Part shown: in pieces, positions 8,510 through 17,453 of the stretch | How the letters are laid out: the number at the start of each line of letters is the position of its first letter | Position numbering within the stretch: position 1 is the stretch's first letter | NCBI RefSeq assembly: GCF_014648635.1 | Contig: NZ_BMRM01000008.1 | Location: 124,001 to 188,000, forward strand | DNA from: Streptomyces cinerochromogenes | GTDB lineage: Bacteria; Actinomycetota; Actinomycetes; Streptomycetales; Streptomycetaceae | Length of the DNA: 64,000 bases | Direction: 5' to 3' | Notes under the pieces: generated by a model | The model's input: the letters and a program-made list of their open reading frames with translations, nothing else | What the model was told of the DNA's origin: nothing | Databases searched by the model: none | Translations under genes and position numbers: made by a program

Positions 8510-9598
8510 ATGGACCCCGTCGCCGCTCTCGACCGGATCGCCTTTCTCCTGGAGCGGGCGCTCGCGCCCACCTACCGGGTACGGGCCTTCCGCACCGCTT
8601 CGCGGACGCTGGCCGCGCTGCCGGAGGGGGAGGTGGCCGAGCGGGCCGCGGCCGGGACGCTGGAGTCGCTGAAGGGGGTCGGGCCGAAGACCGCGCAGGT
8701 GGTGCGGGAGGCGCTGGCCGGGGAGGTGCCCGGGTACCTGCGCAGGCTGGAGGAGGAGGCGGGGGCGCCGGTCGGTGCCGGGGGTGCCGGTACCGAGCTG
8801 CGGGCGCTGATCCGCGGGGACTGCCACACGCACTCCGACTGGTCCGACGGGGGCAGCCCGATCGAGGAGATGGGGCGGGCGGCGGCCGAGCTGGGGCACG
8901 AGTGGACCGCGCTCACCGACCACTCGCCCCGGCTGACCGTGGCCCGCGGGCTGTCGCCGGAGCGGCTGCGGGAGCAGCTCGCGGTGGTGGCCGGGCTGAA
9001 CGCGCGGTGGGCGCCGTTCCGGCTGCTCACCGGCATCGAGTGCGACATCCTGGAGGACGGCTCGCTGGACCAGGAACCGGAGCTGCTGGAGCAGCTGGAC
9101 GTGGTCGTGGTGTCGGTCCACTCCAAGCTCCGGATGGACGCGCGGTCCATGACCCGCCGGATGGTGGCCGCCGTGCGCGATCCGCACGCGGACGTCCTGG
9201 GGCACTGCACCGGACGCCTGGTCACGGGCCGGGGGCGGCCCGAGTCGCAGTTCGACGCGGACGAGGTCTTCGCCGCGTGCGCCGAGGCGGGCACCGCCGT
9301 GGAGATCAACAGCCGCCCGGAACGGCTGGACCCGCCGCGGCGGCTGCTGCGCCGGGCGGTGGAGGCGGGGGTGCTGTTCTCGGTCGACACCGACGCGCAC
9401 GCGCCCGGCCAGCTGGACTGGCAGATCCTCGGCTGCGCCCGGGCCGAGGAGTGCGGGGTGCCGCCCGAGCGGGTGGTGACCACCTGGTCGGCCGAGGAGC
9501 TGCTGGGCTGGACCCGTGAAGGCCGGCTGCCGGCGCGCGTGACGGCGTCCGGACGTGGTACCCGGGCCGGAAGCCGACAGATCGCCGACAGGGGCTGA
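8510..9598 (+). CDS. PHP-domain phosphoesterase with helix-hairpin-helix N terminus
   Basis: 362 residues. A short N-terminal region contains a helix-hairpin-helix (LESLKGVGPKTAQVVREAL). The PHP domain follows, with metal-binding motifs DCHTHSDWSDG, ALTDHSP, VVSVHSK, DVLGHCTGR and DTDAHAP. This arrangement resembles the C-terminal half of bacterial family X DNA polymerases without the polymerase core. A phosphodiesterase or histidinol-phosphatase-like activity is likely; the substrate is unknown. I start at the ATG at 8510 because upstream sequence belongs to the intergenic repeat. Confidence 0.85.
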   Translation: MDPVAALDRIAFLLERALAPTYRVRAFRTASRTLAALPEGEVAERAAAGTLESLKGVGPKTAQVVREALAGEVPGYLRRLEEEAGAPVGAGGAGTELRALIRGDCHTHSDWSDGGSPIEEMGRAAAELGHEWTALTDHSPRLTVARGLSPERLREQLAVVAGLNARWAPFRLLTGIECDILEDGSLDQEPELLEQLDVVVVSVHSKLRMDARSMTRRMVAAVRDPHADVLGHCTGRLVTGRGRPESQFDADEVFAACAEAGTAVEINSRPERLDPPRRLLRRAVEAGVLFSVDTDAHAPGQLDWQILGCARAEECGVPPERVVTTWSAEELLGWTREGRLPARVTASGRGTRAGSRQIADRG

Positions 9599-9611
9599 GA
9601 GAGGACCTGGG

Positions 9612-10283
9612 ATGGACCGTGCCGCCGTGTTCGACGTCGACGGAACCCTCGTCGACACCAATCACCTGCATGTCGTCACCTGGTGGGAGGCGTTCCGGCA
9701 GGCGGGGCACGACGTCCCCATGCACGCCGTGCACCGGGCCGTCGGGCTCGGCTCGACGGACCTGGTCGCCCATCTGCTCGGCGACGACCGGGACCAGGAC
9801 CAGGACGCACGGCTGAGCGCGGCGCACACGGCGCTGTACGGGCAGTACTTCGACCGGCTCCCGGCGCTTCCGGGGGCCGGTGAGCTGCTGCGGCGGCTGC
9901 ACGGGGACGGCTGGACGGTGGTCCTCGCCACCTCCGCGAGCGGTGCGGAGCTGGGCGCGCTGCGCCGGGCGATCGACGCGGACGACGCCATCACGGCCAC
10001 GGCGAGCGCGGACGACGTGACGCGGGGCAAGCCGGCCCCGGAGCCCGTGGAACACGCGCTGGAGCTGGCCGGGGTGCCGGCCTCGCGGGCGGTGTTCGTC
10101 GGGGACACCGTGTGGGACATGCAGGCGGGCAGCAAGGCGGGGGCACGCTGTGTGGGGGTCCTGTGCGGCGGGATCCCGCGCGCCGACCTGGAGCAGGCCG
10201 GGGCGGAGGCGGTGTACGCCGACCCCGCCGACCTCCTGGCGCGGCTGGACGGCAGCCCGCTGGGCCGAGCGCGGCGGTGGTGA
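9612..10283 (+). CDS. HAD family hydrolase (beta-phosphoglucomutase-like)
   Basis: 223 residues. HAD motif I is FDVDGTLVDTN (residues 6-16), motif II is LATSAS, motif III is the lysine in TRGKPAPEP, and motif IV is VGDTVWDMQAGSKAG. The helical cap after motif I places it with phosphoglycolate phosphatase and beta-phosphoglucomutase-like enzymes. The ATG at 9612 has a GAGAGAGGAC ribosome site. It follows the PHP gene by 13 bases and is probably cotranscribed with it. Confidence 0.88.
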   Translation: MDRAAVFDVDGTLVDTNHLHVVTWWEAFRQAGHDVPMHAVHRAVGLGSTDLVAHLLGDDRDQDQDARLSAAHTALYGQYFDRLPALPGAGELLRRLHGDGWTVVLATSASGAELGALRRAIDADDAITATASADDVTRGKPAPEPVEHALELAGVPASRAVFVGDTVWDMQAGSKAGARCVGVLCGGIPRADLEQAGAEAVYADPADLLARLDGSPLGRARRW

Positions 10284-10659
10284 CACAGGTCACGTACGGG
10301 GACGGAACACCCGGATGTGGTTGCCCGTTGAACCAACCGTGGGTGTGGATGGGACAGTGTCCCCGGGCCTCACCTTTTGCCCACAGGGACGATCGTTCGG
10401 CTGAAGCCCTGTGGAGCGTCTCGCCGAGAGGCGACCGCCATCCGCACCCACCACCCGACCGCCCCGGTCGTGATTCCCCCGTCACGGCCGGGGCTTTCCC
10501 CTGCCTGCTGCCGGCTGCTTGCCGCCCGCGGCCCGCTGCCCGTTCCGCTGTCCGCTGCCTGCTGTCCGCCGTCCGGGGGGCGCCGCGTGTGCGGCTCCGG
10601 CCGCCGGGTACCCGGCCGCTCGTCGCAACCTCCGCCGATGCCGACGTAAGGAGCCGAAG
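10280..10659 (+). promoter_or_regulatory. Long leader region with Crp-like site and hairpins
   Basis: These 380 bases before the epimerase gene hold no supported gene. GTGACACAGGTCAC at 10280-10293 fits the Streptomyces Crp motif GTG-N6-GNCAC and overlaps the HAD stop codon. An 8-bp inverted repeat pairs 10381-10388 with 10407-10414. A 12-bp near-perfect hairpin (10462-10473 with 10482-10493) is followed by CTTTCCCC and resembles a terminator or attenuator. The function is inference. Confidence 0.4.
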
Positions 10660-11691
10660 GTGAGCAGCTCAGCGGGCAGCAGGGTGGTCGTGACAGGCGC
10701 CACGGGCAACGTCGGGACGAGTGTGGTGCGGCTGCTCTCGGAGGATCCCGGGGTGAAGTCGGTGCGGGGGCTGGCCCGGCGGATTCCCGCGTGGTCGCCG
10801 CCCAAGACCGAGTGGTCCGCCGTCGACCTGGCCTCGGACGAGGACAACCTCGCCGAGCGGTTCGAGGGTGCCGACGCCGTGATCCATCTGGCCTGGGCGT
10901 TCCAGCCGACGCACGATCCGGCCACCACCTGGCGGACGAACGTGCTCGGGAGCATCCGGGTCTTCGAGGCCGTCGCCGCGGCCCGGGTACCGGTGCTGGT
11001 GCACGCGTCCTCCGTCGGGGCGTACTCGCCGGGCCCGAAGGACCGGCCGGTGGACGAGTCCTGGCCGACACACGGCTGGCCCGATGCGGCGTACTGCCGG
11101 GAGAAGGCCTATCTGGAACGCACGCTGGACGTGTTCGAGCGGGACCACCCGGAGGTGCGGGTGGTCCGGATGCGCCCGGCGTTCCTGTTCAAGTGGGAGT
11201 CGGCGAGCGAGCAGCGGCGGATCTTCGGCGGGCGGTTCCTGCCCGGCCCGCTGGCCCGGCCGGAGCTGCTGCCGGTCCTGCCGGACATCCCGGGGCTGAG
11301 GGTGCAGGCGCTGCACACGGACGACGCGGCCGAGGCCTACCGGCTCGCGGTACGCACGGACAGCGCCCGGGGCGCCTTCAACCTGGCCGCCGACCCCCCG
11401 CTCGACGCGGGTGTCCTCTCCGAACTGCTCGGCTCCCGGCCGCTGCGGCTGCCGCGCGCGGCGGCCCGCTCGGCGATCGCCGCCGCGTGGGGACTGCGCC
11501 TGCTGCCCGCGTCCCCGCACCTGTTCGACGCGGTGCTGCGGCTGCCCCTGATGGACTGCGCACGGGCGCGCGCCGAGCTGGGCTGGGAGCCCCGGCGCAC
11601 GGCGACCGAGGTGCTCCAGGAGTTCCTGGACGGGCTGCAGAAGGGCGGCGGGATGGAGACCGAGCCGATGCGTGGACGGAAGGTCGGCTGA
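10660..11691 (+). CDS. NAD-dependent epimerase/dehydratase family protein
   Basis: 343 residues, extended SDR fold. The nucleotide-binding motif is VTGATGNVGTSVV near the N terminus, the catalytic YxxxK is YCREKAYLE, and the conserved R in VVRMRPAFLF follows. It belongs to the NAD-dependent sugar epimerase/dehydratase superfamily, with no clear substrate. GTG at 10660 follows AAGGAG; longer frames upstream run through the hairpin leader and are not supported. Confidence 0.85.
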   Translation: MSSSAGSRVVVTGATGNVGTSVVRLLSEDPGVKSVRGLARRIPAWSPPKTEWSAVDLASDEDNLAERFEGADAVIHLAWAFQPTHDPATTWRTNVLGSIRVFEAVAAARVPVLVHASSVGAYSPGPKDRPVDESWPTHGWPDAAYCREKAYLERTLDVFERDHPEVRVVRMRPAFLFKWESASEQRRIFGGRFLPGPLARPELLPVLPDIPGLRVQALHTDDAAEAYRLAVRTDSARGAFNLAADPPLDAGVLSELLGSRPLRLPRAAARSAIAAAWGLRLLPASPHLFDAVLRLPLMDCARARAELGWEPRRTATEVLQEFLDGLQKGGGMETEPMRGRKVG

Positions 11692-11715
11692 GCCGCGGGA
11701 GGAAGGAAGAACGCC

Positions 11716-11955
11716 ATGTCTGTGCAGAAACCCGGGTCCGGATCCGGGCGACGGCCGGTCCCCCGGGACATGCCCGACCAGCAGGCCCGCGACGACAAGG
11801 ACCCGTGGGACGTCAGCCCGGCCCGCCCGCGCGACGACGAACCGGACGAGGACGCCGTACCGGACACGGACGAGGCCGGCACCGGCCCCCGCGGCTCCCC
11901 CCGCAGCGGCACGGTCCACCCGGAACATCCGGGACCGCAGGAGCCGTCGGCCTGA
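11716..11955 (+). CDS. Small acidic hypothetical protein
   Basis: 79 residues, hydrophilic, rich in proline, aspartate and arginine, and probably disordered. It begins 24 bases after the epimerase stop, has a strong GGAGGAAGGA ribosome site and the codon bias of the genome, so it is likely a real gene cotranscribed with the epimerase. No domain is recognised. Confidence 0.6.
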   Translation: MSVQKPGSGSGRRPVPRDMPDQQARDDKDPWDVSPARPRDDEPDEDAVPDTDEAGTGPRGSPRSGTVHPEHPGPQEPSA

Positions 11956-11968
11956 GGGGAGGGCCTGT

Positions 11969-12016
11969 CCCGGCTCGGTGCGTCTGCCCGAGCCGAGACA
12001 TACGCACCGAGCCGGG
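11969..12016. terminator. Hairpin terminator between convergent genes
   Basis: A perfect 15-bp inverted repeat (11969-11983 with 12002-12016, arm CCCGGCTCGGTGCGT) surrounds an 18-base loop. It sits between the convergent small acidic gene and the ROK gene, as expected for a bidirectional terminator. There is no clear U-run, which is normal in streptomycetes. Confidence 0.65.
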
Positions 12017-12049
12017 GAAGACGCACCGCTCAGCGGGGAGACGCCCCGT

Positions 12050-13339
12050 TCACTGGGGAGCGCGGTCCTGGAGGGCGGTCCGCCAGGCGGGCAGGCGGGG
12101 CTCGGTGGTGGGTTCGGGACGGCGGCCGCCGGCGGCGAAGAACTCCGCCAGGGGGAGGATCGCGGCCCCGACCGTGACCGCGTCCGGGCCGAGCAGGCCG
12201 AGGTCGATGGTGACCTTGTCGGCCGGGTGTCGCAGGGCATACGTGGCCGCGTGCCGGCGTACGGCGGGCAGGAAGCGGCTGCCCAGCTGGAGGCCCGCCC
12301 AGCCGCCGATCAGGATCCGCTCGGGCTGGAAGAGGTTGATCAGGTCGGACAGGCCGGCGCCCAGGTACTCCGCGGTCTCCTCCAGGACGGCCAGCGCGAC
12401 CGGGTCGGGCGTACCGTCCCCGGACGGGTAGGCGGCGGCGAGCATCGCGGTGAGCGCGGTCTCCTCGTCGGTGCCCTCGGGCGGCCGGCCGCCCTCCTCG
12501 CGCCAGCGGGCGAGCAGCGACTCCGCGCCCGCGTAGGCCTCCAGGCAGCCCGGCGCACCGCAGCGGCAGCGGCGCCCGCGCACCCGGACCGTCAGGTGCC
12601 CCCACTCCACCGCCCGCCCGTGCTCCACCTCGGGCGTGACCAGGCAGGCACCGACACCGGAGCCGAAGAGCACCACGACGGCGTTGCGGGCGCCGCGCCC
12701 GGCGCCGAACCACATCTCGGCCTGGCCGAGGGTCTTGGCTCCGTTGTCGATGAAGTACGGCACCCCGTCCGGGAGCGGCGAGGCCGAGCGGAGCAGCTGC
12801 TCCAGGGGCACCGCGTCCCAGCCGATGGTCTGCCCGTGGACGACGGCGCCCCGGTCCGGGGTGTGCTCCACGATGCCCGGGACGCCGACACCGGCACCGA
12901 GCAGCCGCCCCGGGTCGGCCTGTTCGGCGGTGAGGACCTCGGCGACGCCGTCGCGGATGTGGCCGGCGATGACGTCGACGTCGTAACCCTGCGGGGTCAA
13001 AGGCCGTTCCACGCGGGCCAGTTCGGTGAGGGCCAGGTCGAACAGCTCCACCCGCACGCGGGTCTCGCCGACGTCGACGCCGATCATCTGGCCGCTGTCC
13101 GGGGCGACCCGCAGCAGGGTGCGGGGCCGGCCGCCGTCGGAGTCGACGCTGCCGGCCTCCTCGACCAGTCCGTCGGCGATCAGGTCCGCGACCACGTTGC
13201 TGACCGAGCCGGAGCTGAGTCCGGTGGCCGGGCCCAGTTCGAACCGGCTGAGCGGCCCGTCGAAGTACAGCCGCTGGAGCACCGCCGTACGGTTGCCTCG
13301 TCTCAGGTCGCGTACCGTGCGCCCGTTGCGCCCCGCCAT
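12050..13339 (-). CDS. ROK family transcriptional regulator
   Basis: 429 residues. An N-terminal winged helix-turn-helix (about 10-70, SRFELGPATGLSSGSVSNVVADLIADGLV) is followed by a ROK sugar-kinase-like domain starting at IGVDVGETRVRVELFD. The zinc-binding motif CRCGAPGCLEAY is intact. ROK regulators of this architecture usually repress sugar catabolic genes and respond to a sugar or sugar phosphate. No sugar gene is adjacent. A palindrome 75-99 bases upstream of the start is a good candidate for its own operator. Confidence 0.9.
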   Translation of the reverse strand: MAGRNGRTVRDLRRGNRTAVLQRLYFDGPLSRFELGPATGLSSGSVSNVVADLIADGLVEEAGSVDSDGGRPRTLLRVAPDSGQMIGVDVGETRVRVELFDLALTELARVERPLTPQGYDVDVIAGHIRDGVAEVLTAEQADPGRLLGAGVGVPGIVEHTPDRGAVVHGQTIGWDAVPLEQLLRSASPLPDGVPYFIDNGAKTLGQAEMWFGAGRGARNAVVVLFGSGVGACLVTPEVEHGRAVEWGHLTVRVRGRRCRCGAPGCLEAYAGAESLLARWREEGGRPPEGTDEETALTAMLAAAYPSGDGTPDPVALAVLEETAEYLGAGLSDLINLFQPERILIGGWAGLQLGSRFLPAVRRHAATYALRHPADKVTIDLGLLGPDAVTVGAAILPLAEFFAAGGRRPEPTTEPRLPAWRTALQDRAPQ

Positions 13340-13413
13340 GTGGCTCCCTTCACGAACCGTGCCCGACCTGCAACATACCCCTTCGGGCAGCTGGAACGCG
13401 ACATTCTGCCAAC

Positions 13414-13438
13414 CCTTAGTTCACGATGTGAGCTAAGG
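13414..13438 (-). promoter_or_regulatory. Candidate ROK operator palindrome
   Basis: A 25-base imperfect palindrome with arms CCTTAGTTCACG (13414-13425) and CCTTAGCTCACA (reverse complement of 13427-13438) matches at 10 of 12 positions around a single central base. TTAG...CTAA ends are typical of XylR/NagC-type ROK operators. It lies in the promoter region of the ROK gene, in a locally AT-richer patch. Confidence 0.55.
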
Positions 13439-13771
13439 CCGAGGCGCTCGATGCCGCCCGGCGCGGCGACCGGCGCCGGCGCGACGGTCTCCTGGGTCCG
13501 CCGCTGCCGGTCCGCGTCGACCGCCCGGGGCACCGTCCCGACCAGCATGATCAGGCGGAGGCAGGCGCGCTGGAGGGCGTACCGCAGCCGCTGCGACCGG
13601 TCGGAACGGGCCCGGCCTCCCCCGTCCTGGTAGCCGACGAGGAAGTCCTGGTCCTCTCGACGTCGTCCGGGCAGGGCCAGGGAGACGAAGCCGGCGACCG
13701 GGGGCCCCCGCCTGGTCCCGCGCGCCGGAACCCCCCGTCCCCACCCCCGCCCCCGCGCCGGAGTCCGCCAT
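13433..13771 (-). pseudogene. Possible frameshifted small gene after the P450 fusion
   Basis: An ATG at 13771 follows a GGGGAGGGGG ribosome-like site 26 bases after the P450 stop. The frame from this ATG (MADSGAGAGVGTGGSG) soon loses third-position GC bias, while the next frame shows strong bias from about 13700 to 13440 (GFVSLALPGRRREDQDFLVG, then RLRYALQRACLRLIMLVGTV) but has no start codon and a stop directly upstream. This is the pattern of a gene with a frameshift in the G-rich stretch near 13705. No domain is recognised. Confidence 0.35.
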
Positions 13772-13796
13772 CACGTGCCCCCTCCCCGGCGGCGCC

Positions 13797-16700
13797 TCAG
13801 CCCGCCGCGTACACGTCCTCCACGTAACGCCCGTCCGCCACCAGCGCGTCGAGCCACCGCTCGGCCGCCGCCCGGTCGGCGCCGGGGGTGTGCTCGCGGT
13901 ACAGGGCACGGAAGGCCTCGCGGACGCCGGGGGCCATGCGGGCGCCGTCGCCGCAGACGTACACCCGGGCGCCGGCGGTCAGCAGCCGCCACACCTCGGC
14001 GCCCTCGGCGGCGATCCGGTGCTGCACGAAGGCGGCCCCGTTCTCGGGGGCGGCGCTGAAGGCCGGGCGCAGGGACACCGCTCCGGCCCGCTCGGCCGCC
14101 CGCAGCTCCTCGGCGTGCAGGTAGTCCGCGTCGGGAGCGTCACAGCCGAAGTAGAGGAGCGCCTGCGGAAGTCGGGTGCCTGCCTGGCGGGCGGCCAGGC
14201 GATCGGCGACGGCACCCCGGAACGGGGCGAGTCCGGTGCCCGCGGCGACCATCACGACCGGTGCCGAGCCGTCGATCCGGAACGCCTCGCGGCAGGGCTG
14301 GACACGGGCGTACACGGTGTCGCCGGGGCGCAGGGAGGCGAGGTGTCCGGAGCCGGTGCCCCGGTAGCGGCCCTTGCCCGACCGGGCCGGGGCGTCGAGC
14401 ACGGACACCATGAGGTCGGCGTGGCGCGGGTCGGCCGCCGGTGCCGAGGAGATGGAGTAGTGGCGGGGCCGCAGCGGGGTCAGCAGGTCGAGCAGGAGCG
14501 GCCAGCCGAGGGCTCCGCGCAGGGCGGGGTGGTCCTCGGCCAGCTCCACCAGGGTGCGCGGGTCGTCGCCGGTCGGGGCGGCGAGGGCGGCACGCTCGGG
14601 CGGGCAGGGGTTGGCCTCGGCGAGGAGGGCCCGCTGCCGGTCCGTCGGCCGCTCCTGCAACTCCACGTGGTGGGTCAGGAGTTCGCGCACCGTCAGCGGC
14701 CGGTCGACGGCGAGTCCGTCGCGGCGCGGGCGGGTGGCCCGGATGTCCAGGACCGCGTCGGCGTCCAGGCCGAACGCGACGAGGGCGCGCTCCACCAGGT
14801 CGGGGGCGTTGGCGGGCAGCACGGTCAGGTGGTCGGCGGTGCGGTAGGTGACGCCCTCGGGCAGCGCGATGCGCAGGAACCGCTTGGTGCGGGGGTGGTC
14901 CGGGGCGGTGAGGTCGTGGGCCTCGGTGACCGTCATCGGGACCAGACCGTGCCGTTCGGCGAGGGCGTCCAGCGGGCCGCCCGTCAGGGTGCGCACCGTG
15001 TAGGCGTGGGCGGGCTCGGCGGGGCCGTCGTTCCCGGCGTCCGGGTCGCCGTACTCGGTCAGCAGCGCGGCGCGCAGCCGGCCCGTGAACTCGCGTACCG
15101 CGCCGGTGAGATCGCCGGATGCGTCGGCGGCGGCGCGCTCGGTGAGCCGGGTGGCGCCGAGTTCGGCGAGGCGGGCGTCGACGCGGGTCGGGACCTGCTG
15201 GTAGGTGGCGGCCCAGTTGCGGTCGCCGACGCCGAGGACGGCGTAGGTCACGCCGGTCAGGTCGGGGGTGCCGTCGAGCCAGGCGGCGAAGGCGACGGCG
15301 TCGTCGGTGGGGCGGCCGTTGTAGGAGGCGGCGGTGATGACGACGGGACGGTCCGTGGGCAGGCCGTCCGCGTACGCGTCCAGGGCGGCGACCTCGGTGG
15401 CGCAGCCCACGGCGGCGGCCTCGTCGGCGAGCTGGGCGGCGAAGTCCCGGCAGGTGCCGTAGTTGCTGCCGTGCAGGAAGAGGGCGCGGGTGCCGGGGCG
15501 GACGCGGGCCGGGAGGGCGTCCGGGGCGGGGGTGCCGGCGGCCGGCGCGGGGGCGGCACCGGGCAGGGGGGCGTGCACGCGGTCGGCGGGGGTGCGCGGC
15601 GCGAGCGTGAGGGTGAAGCCCTCGGGCTTGAGGGTGAGGGTCTCCTTCACGGTGAGCCGGTAGCCGGCGTGGTCGTGCAGCCGGTAGCGGTGGACCAGCA
15701 GGGCGAGCAGCATGGTCGCCTCGTGCAGCGCGAACTGCCGTCCGATGCAGGCGCGTTCACCGGTGCCGAACGGCTTGAAGGCGTGCACCGGGCGGGCCGC
15801 CTCGGCCTCGGGAGTGAAGCGCTCGGGGTCGAACAGCTCCGGGTTGTCACCCCACACGGGCTGGCGGTGGAGCATCGGCGCGAGCACGGTGACGGCCTGT
15901 CCGGCGCGCAGCGGGATCCGGCCGCCGAGCAGGGTGTCCTCGCGGGCGTGGCGGCTGAACGCGGCGGCCGTCGGCCACAGCCGCAGCGCCTCGTTCAGTA
16001 CCTGGCGGGTGTAGGTGAGCCGGCCGACGTCCTCGTACGTCGGCTCCGGGTCGGGGGTGTCGCCCCACAGCGCGTCGGCCTCGCGCTGCACGAGCCGGAG
16101 GACGGCGGGGTGCTTGGCGAGGTAGTACAGGGCGAAGGACATCGCGCCGGAGGTGGTCTCGTGGCCGGCGATCAGGAAGGTGATGACCTGGTTGCGGATG
16201 TTGGCCGGGTCGAGGGTGGTGCCGTCGGCGGGGTGCGGGGCACTGAGCATGAGACCGAGGAGGTCCTCGGCGCCGCTCTGGTCGGTGCCGGTGCGGGCGG
16301 CGATCACGTCGTCCACGACCCGGGCGAGGTAGTCGGCGTCGCGGCGGAAGGCCGCGTCGGCCGCGGAGTGGTCCGCGTCCGGGGTGCGGGCCAGGCGGGT
16401 CATGCTCCACTCCAGGCAGCGGACCATCGACTCCACGAAGGGGTGCGGCTCGTCGCGCTCGAAGGAGCCGAAGTCGTAGTCGAACCCGGCCAGCCCGATG
16501 GTGTCGAGCGTCATCCGGGTCATGTCGTCGGGCACGTCGACGGGCCGGCCGTCCCGCGCCGCACGGTCCCAGGAGTCGATGAGCCGCCGGGCCACCTTCA
16601 GCATCACCGGGTGGTAGGTGCGCATGGAGCCGAGCGCGAAGGCGGGCATCAGGATGTCGTGCGCCCTGGCCCAGTTGGGCTCGTCGTTGTACGCCGTGAA

Positions 16701-16976
16701 CAGGCCGTCGGCGGCGAACTCGCGCACGTTCTCCAGGGCGGGCCCGATGTGCTTGGCGAAGCGCTCCTCGTCGGCCAGGTCGGCGACCAGGCCGGCGTCG
16801 GCGACGAACATCGCGTCCCGGCCGTGCAGCCGGCGCACCAGCACCGGCCCGTGCTCCCGCATCAGCCCCATGACCTGCTGGATCGGGGTGCGGCCGGGAC
16901 CGGTGGCGGTGATGTCGACGACGGGGACGCCGGCCAGGGGTGCGGCCGGTCCGGAGTGCAGTGCGGTGGGGGGCAT
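13797..16976 (-). CDS. Self-sufficient cytochrome P450/NADPH-P450 reductase fusion (CYP102 type)
   Basis: 1059 residues, the length of P450 BM3. Residues 1-460 are the P450 domain with I-helix AGHETTSG (around 270-276), the ExxR helix (LNEALRLWP) and heme loop FGTGERACIG with Cys410 as thiolate ligand. Residues about 496-640 are the FMN flavodoxin domain (LFLHGSNYGTC), and 675-1059 the FAD and NADPH modules (RHYSISSAP, YFGCDAPDADYL). CYP102 enzymes hydroxylate fatty acids near the omega end with NADPH and oxygen. It is cytosolic and probably monocistronic, with an operator-like palindrome about 80 bases upstream. Confidence 0.93.
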   Translation of the reverse strand: MPPTALHSGPAAPLAGVPVVDITATGPGRTPIQQVMGLMREHGPVLVRRLHGRDAMFVADAGLVADLADEERFAKHIGPALENVREFAADGLFTAYNDEPNWARAHDILMPAFALGSMRTYHPVMLKVARRLIDSWDRAARDGRPVDVPDDMTRMTLDTIGLAGFDYDFGSFERDEPHPFVESMVRCLEWSMTRLARTPDADHSAADAAFRRDADYLARVVDDVIAARTGTDQSGAEDLLGLMLSAPHPADGTTLDPANIRNQVITFLIAGHETTSGAMSFALYYLAKHPAVLRLVQREADALWGDTPDPEPTYEDVGRLTYTRQVLNEALRLWPTAAAFSRHAREDTLLGGRIPLRAGQAVTVLAPMLHRQPVWGDNPELFDPERFTPEAEAARPVHAFKPFGTGERACIGRQFALHEATMLLALLVHRYRLHDHAGYRLTVKETLTLKPEGFTLTLAPRTPADRVHAPLPGAAPAPAAGTPAPDALPARVRPGTRALFLHGSNYGTCRDFAAQLADEAAAVGCATEVAALDAYADGLPTDRPVVITAASYNGRPTDDAVAFAAWLDGTPDLTGVTYAVLGVGDRNWAATYQQVPTRVDARLAELGATRLTERAAADASGDLTGAVREFTGRLRAALLTEYGDPDAGNDGPAEPAHAYTVRTLTGGPLDALAERHGLVPMTVTEAHDLTAPDHPRTKRFLRIALPEGVTYRTADHLTVLPANAPDLVERALVAFGLDADAVLDIRATRPRRDGLAVDRPLTVRELLTHHVELQERPTDRQRALLAEANPCPPERAALAAPTGDDPRTLVELAEDHPALRGALGWPLLLDLLTPLRPRHYSISSAPAADPRHADLMVSVLDAPARSGKGRYRGTGSGHLASLRPGDTVYARVQPCREAFRIDGSAPVVMVAAGTGLAPFRGAVADRLAARQAGTRLPQALLYFGCDAPDADYLHAEELRAAERAGAVSLRPAFSAAPENGAAFVQHRIAAEGAEVWRLLTAGARVYVCGDGARMAPGVREAFRALYREHTPGADRAAAERWLDALVADGRYVEDVYAAG

Positions 16977-17453
16977 GACGCGCCAACTGCCTTTCGCGGT
17001 AGCGGGTTACTGCGTCCCAGGGTGGTCGACGGGCGGGTGGTGCCCGTGCCAGGGCACTACACGTTCGTGCAGTGGAAAGTCGGCACCGGGGCTTGCGCGT
17101 GACCGCCCGCGCCGCACGCTTCGGGGGAGCCCGCCGGACTGTGCGAAGGGGTGGCGAGGCGGGCCGCGACGCCCGTTCCGCGGCCCGTCTCGACGCACTC
17201 CTCGCACTCCTCGCACTCCTCGACGGACCCGGCCTCCCGGCGGTCGCCGCCCGCCGCACCGTGACGAGCGCGGAGGCGCGGGGGCACGGAGGCACGGAGG
17301 CACGGAGGCGCGCCGGTCGGCGGCGGGCCCGGGCGGCCTGGCGACGGCCGGCGACGGGCACGGGTGGCCTGACGTCGACCCCCGCTCCCCCGAGTTGCCG
17401 CTGACCTGCCACTTCCTCTTGGATGGCAGTCGGCCGGCGAACCGGGAGGTGCC
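16977..17453. other. Intergenic region with operator and short tandem repeats
   Basis: This 477-base gap between divergent genes holds no supported gene. It contains the operator-like inverted repeat described separately, an inverted repeat GTGCCC-N6-GGGCAC at 17040-17057, three copies of GCACTCCTC at 17195-17221 (period 9) and three copies of GCACGGAG at 17284-17307 (period 8). The open frames crossing it lack coding bias. Confidence 0.6.
17055..17074 (-). promoter_or_regulatory. Operator-like inverted repeat upstream of the P450 fusion
   Basis: CACTACACG-TT-CGTGCAGTG: two 9-base arms matching at 8 of 9 positions around TT. The size and form suit a TetR- or MarR-type dimer. It lies 79-98 bases upstream of the P450 start, where the promoter should be. 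No regulator gene is immediately adjacent; the PAS-LuxR gene is divergent across the gap. Confidence 0.5.

Noticed and set aside
10283..10659. A c-di-AMP (ydaO) riboswitch in the epimerase leader
   Set aside because: Hairpins are present but the conserved sequence blocks of that riboswitch were not found, and the downstream gene is not a cell-wall hydrolase.
13890..17102. A 1070-residue open frame on the plus strand opposite the P450-reductase gene
   Set aside because: It is the antisense shadow of the P450 fusion. It is glycine/valine/arginine-rich low-complexity sequence with no domain, and the real motifs are on the other strand.
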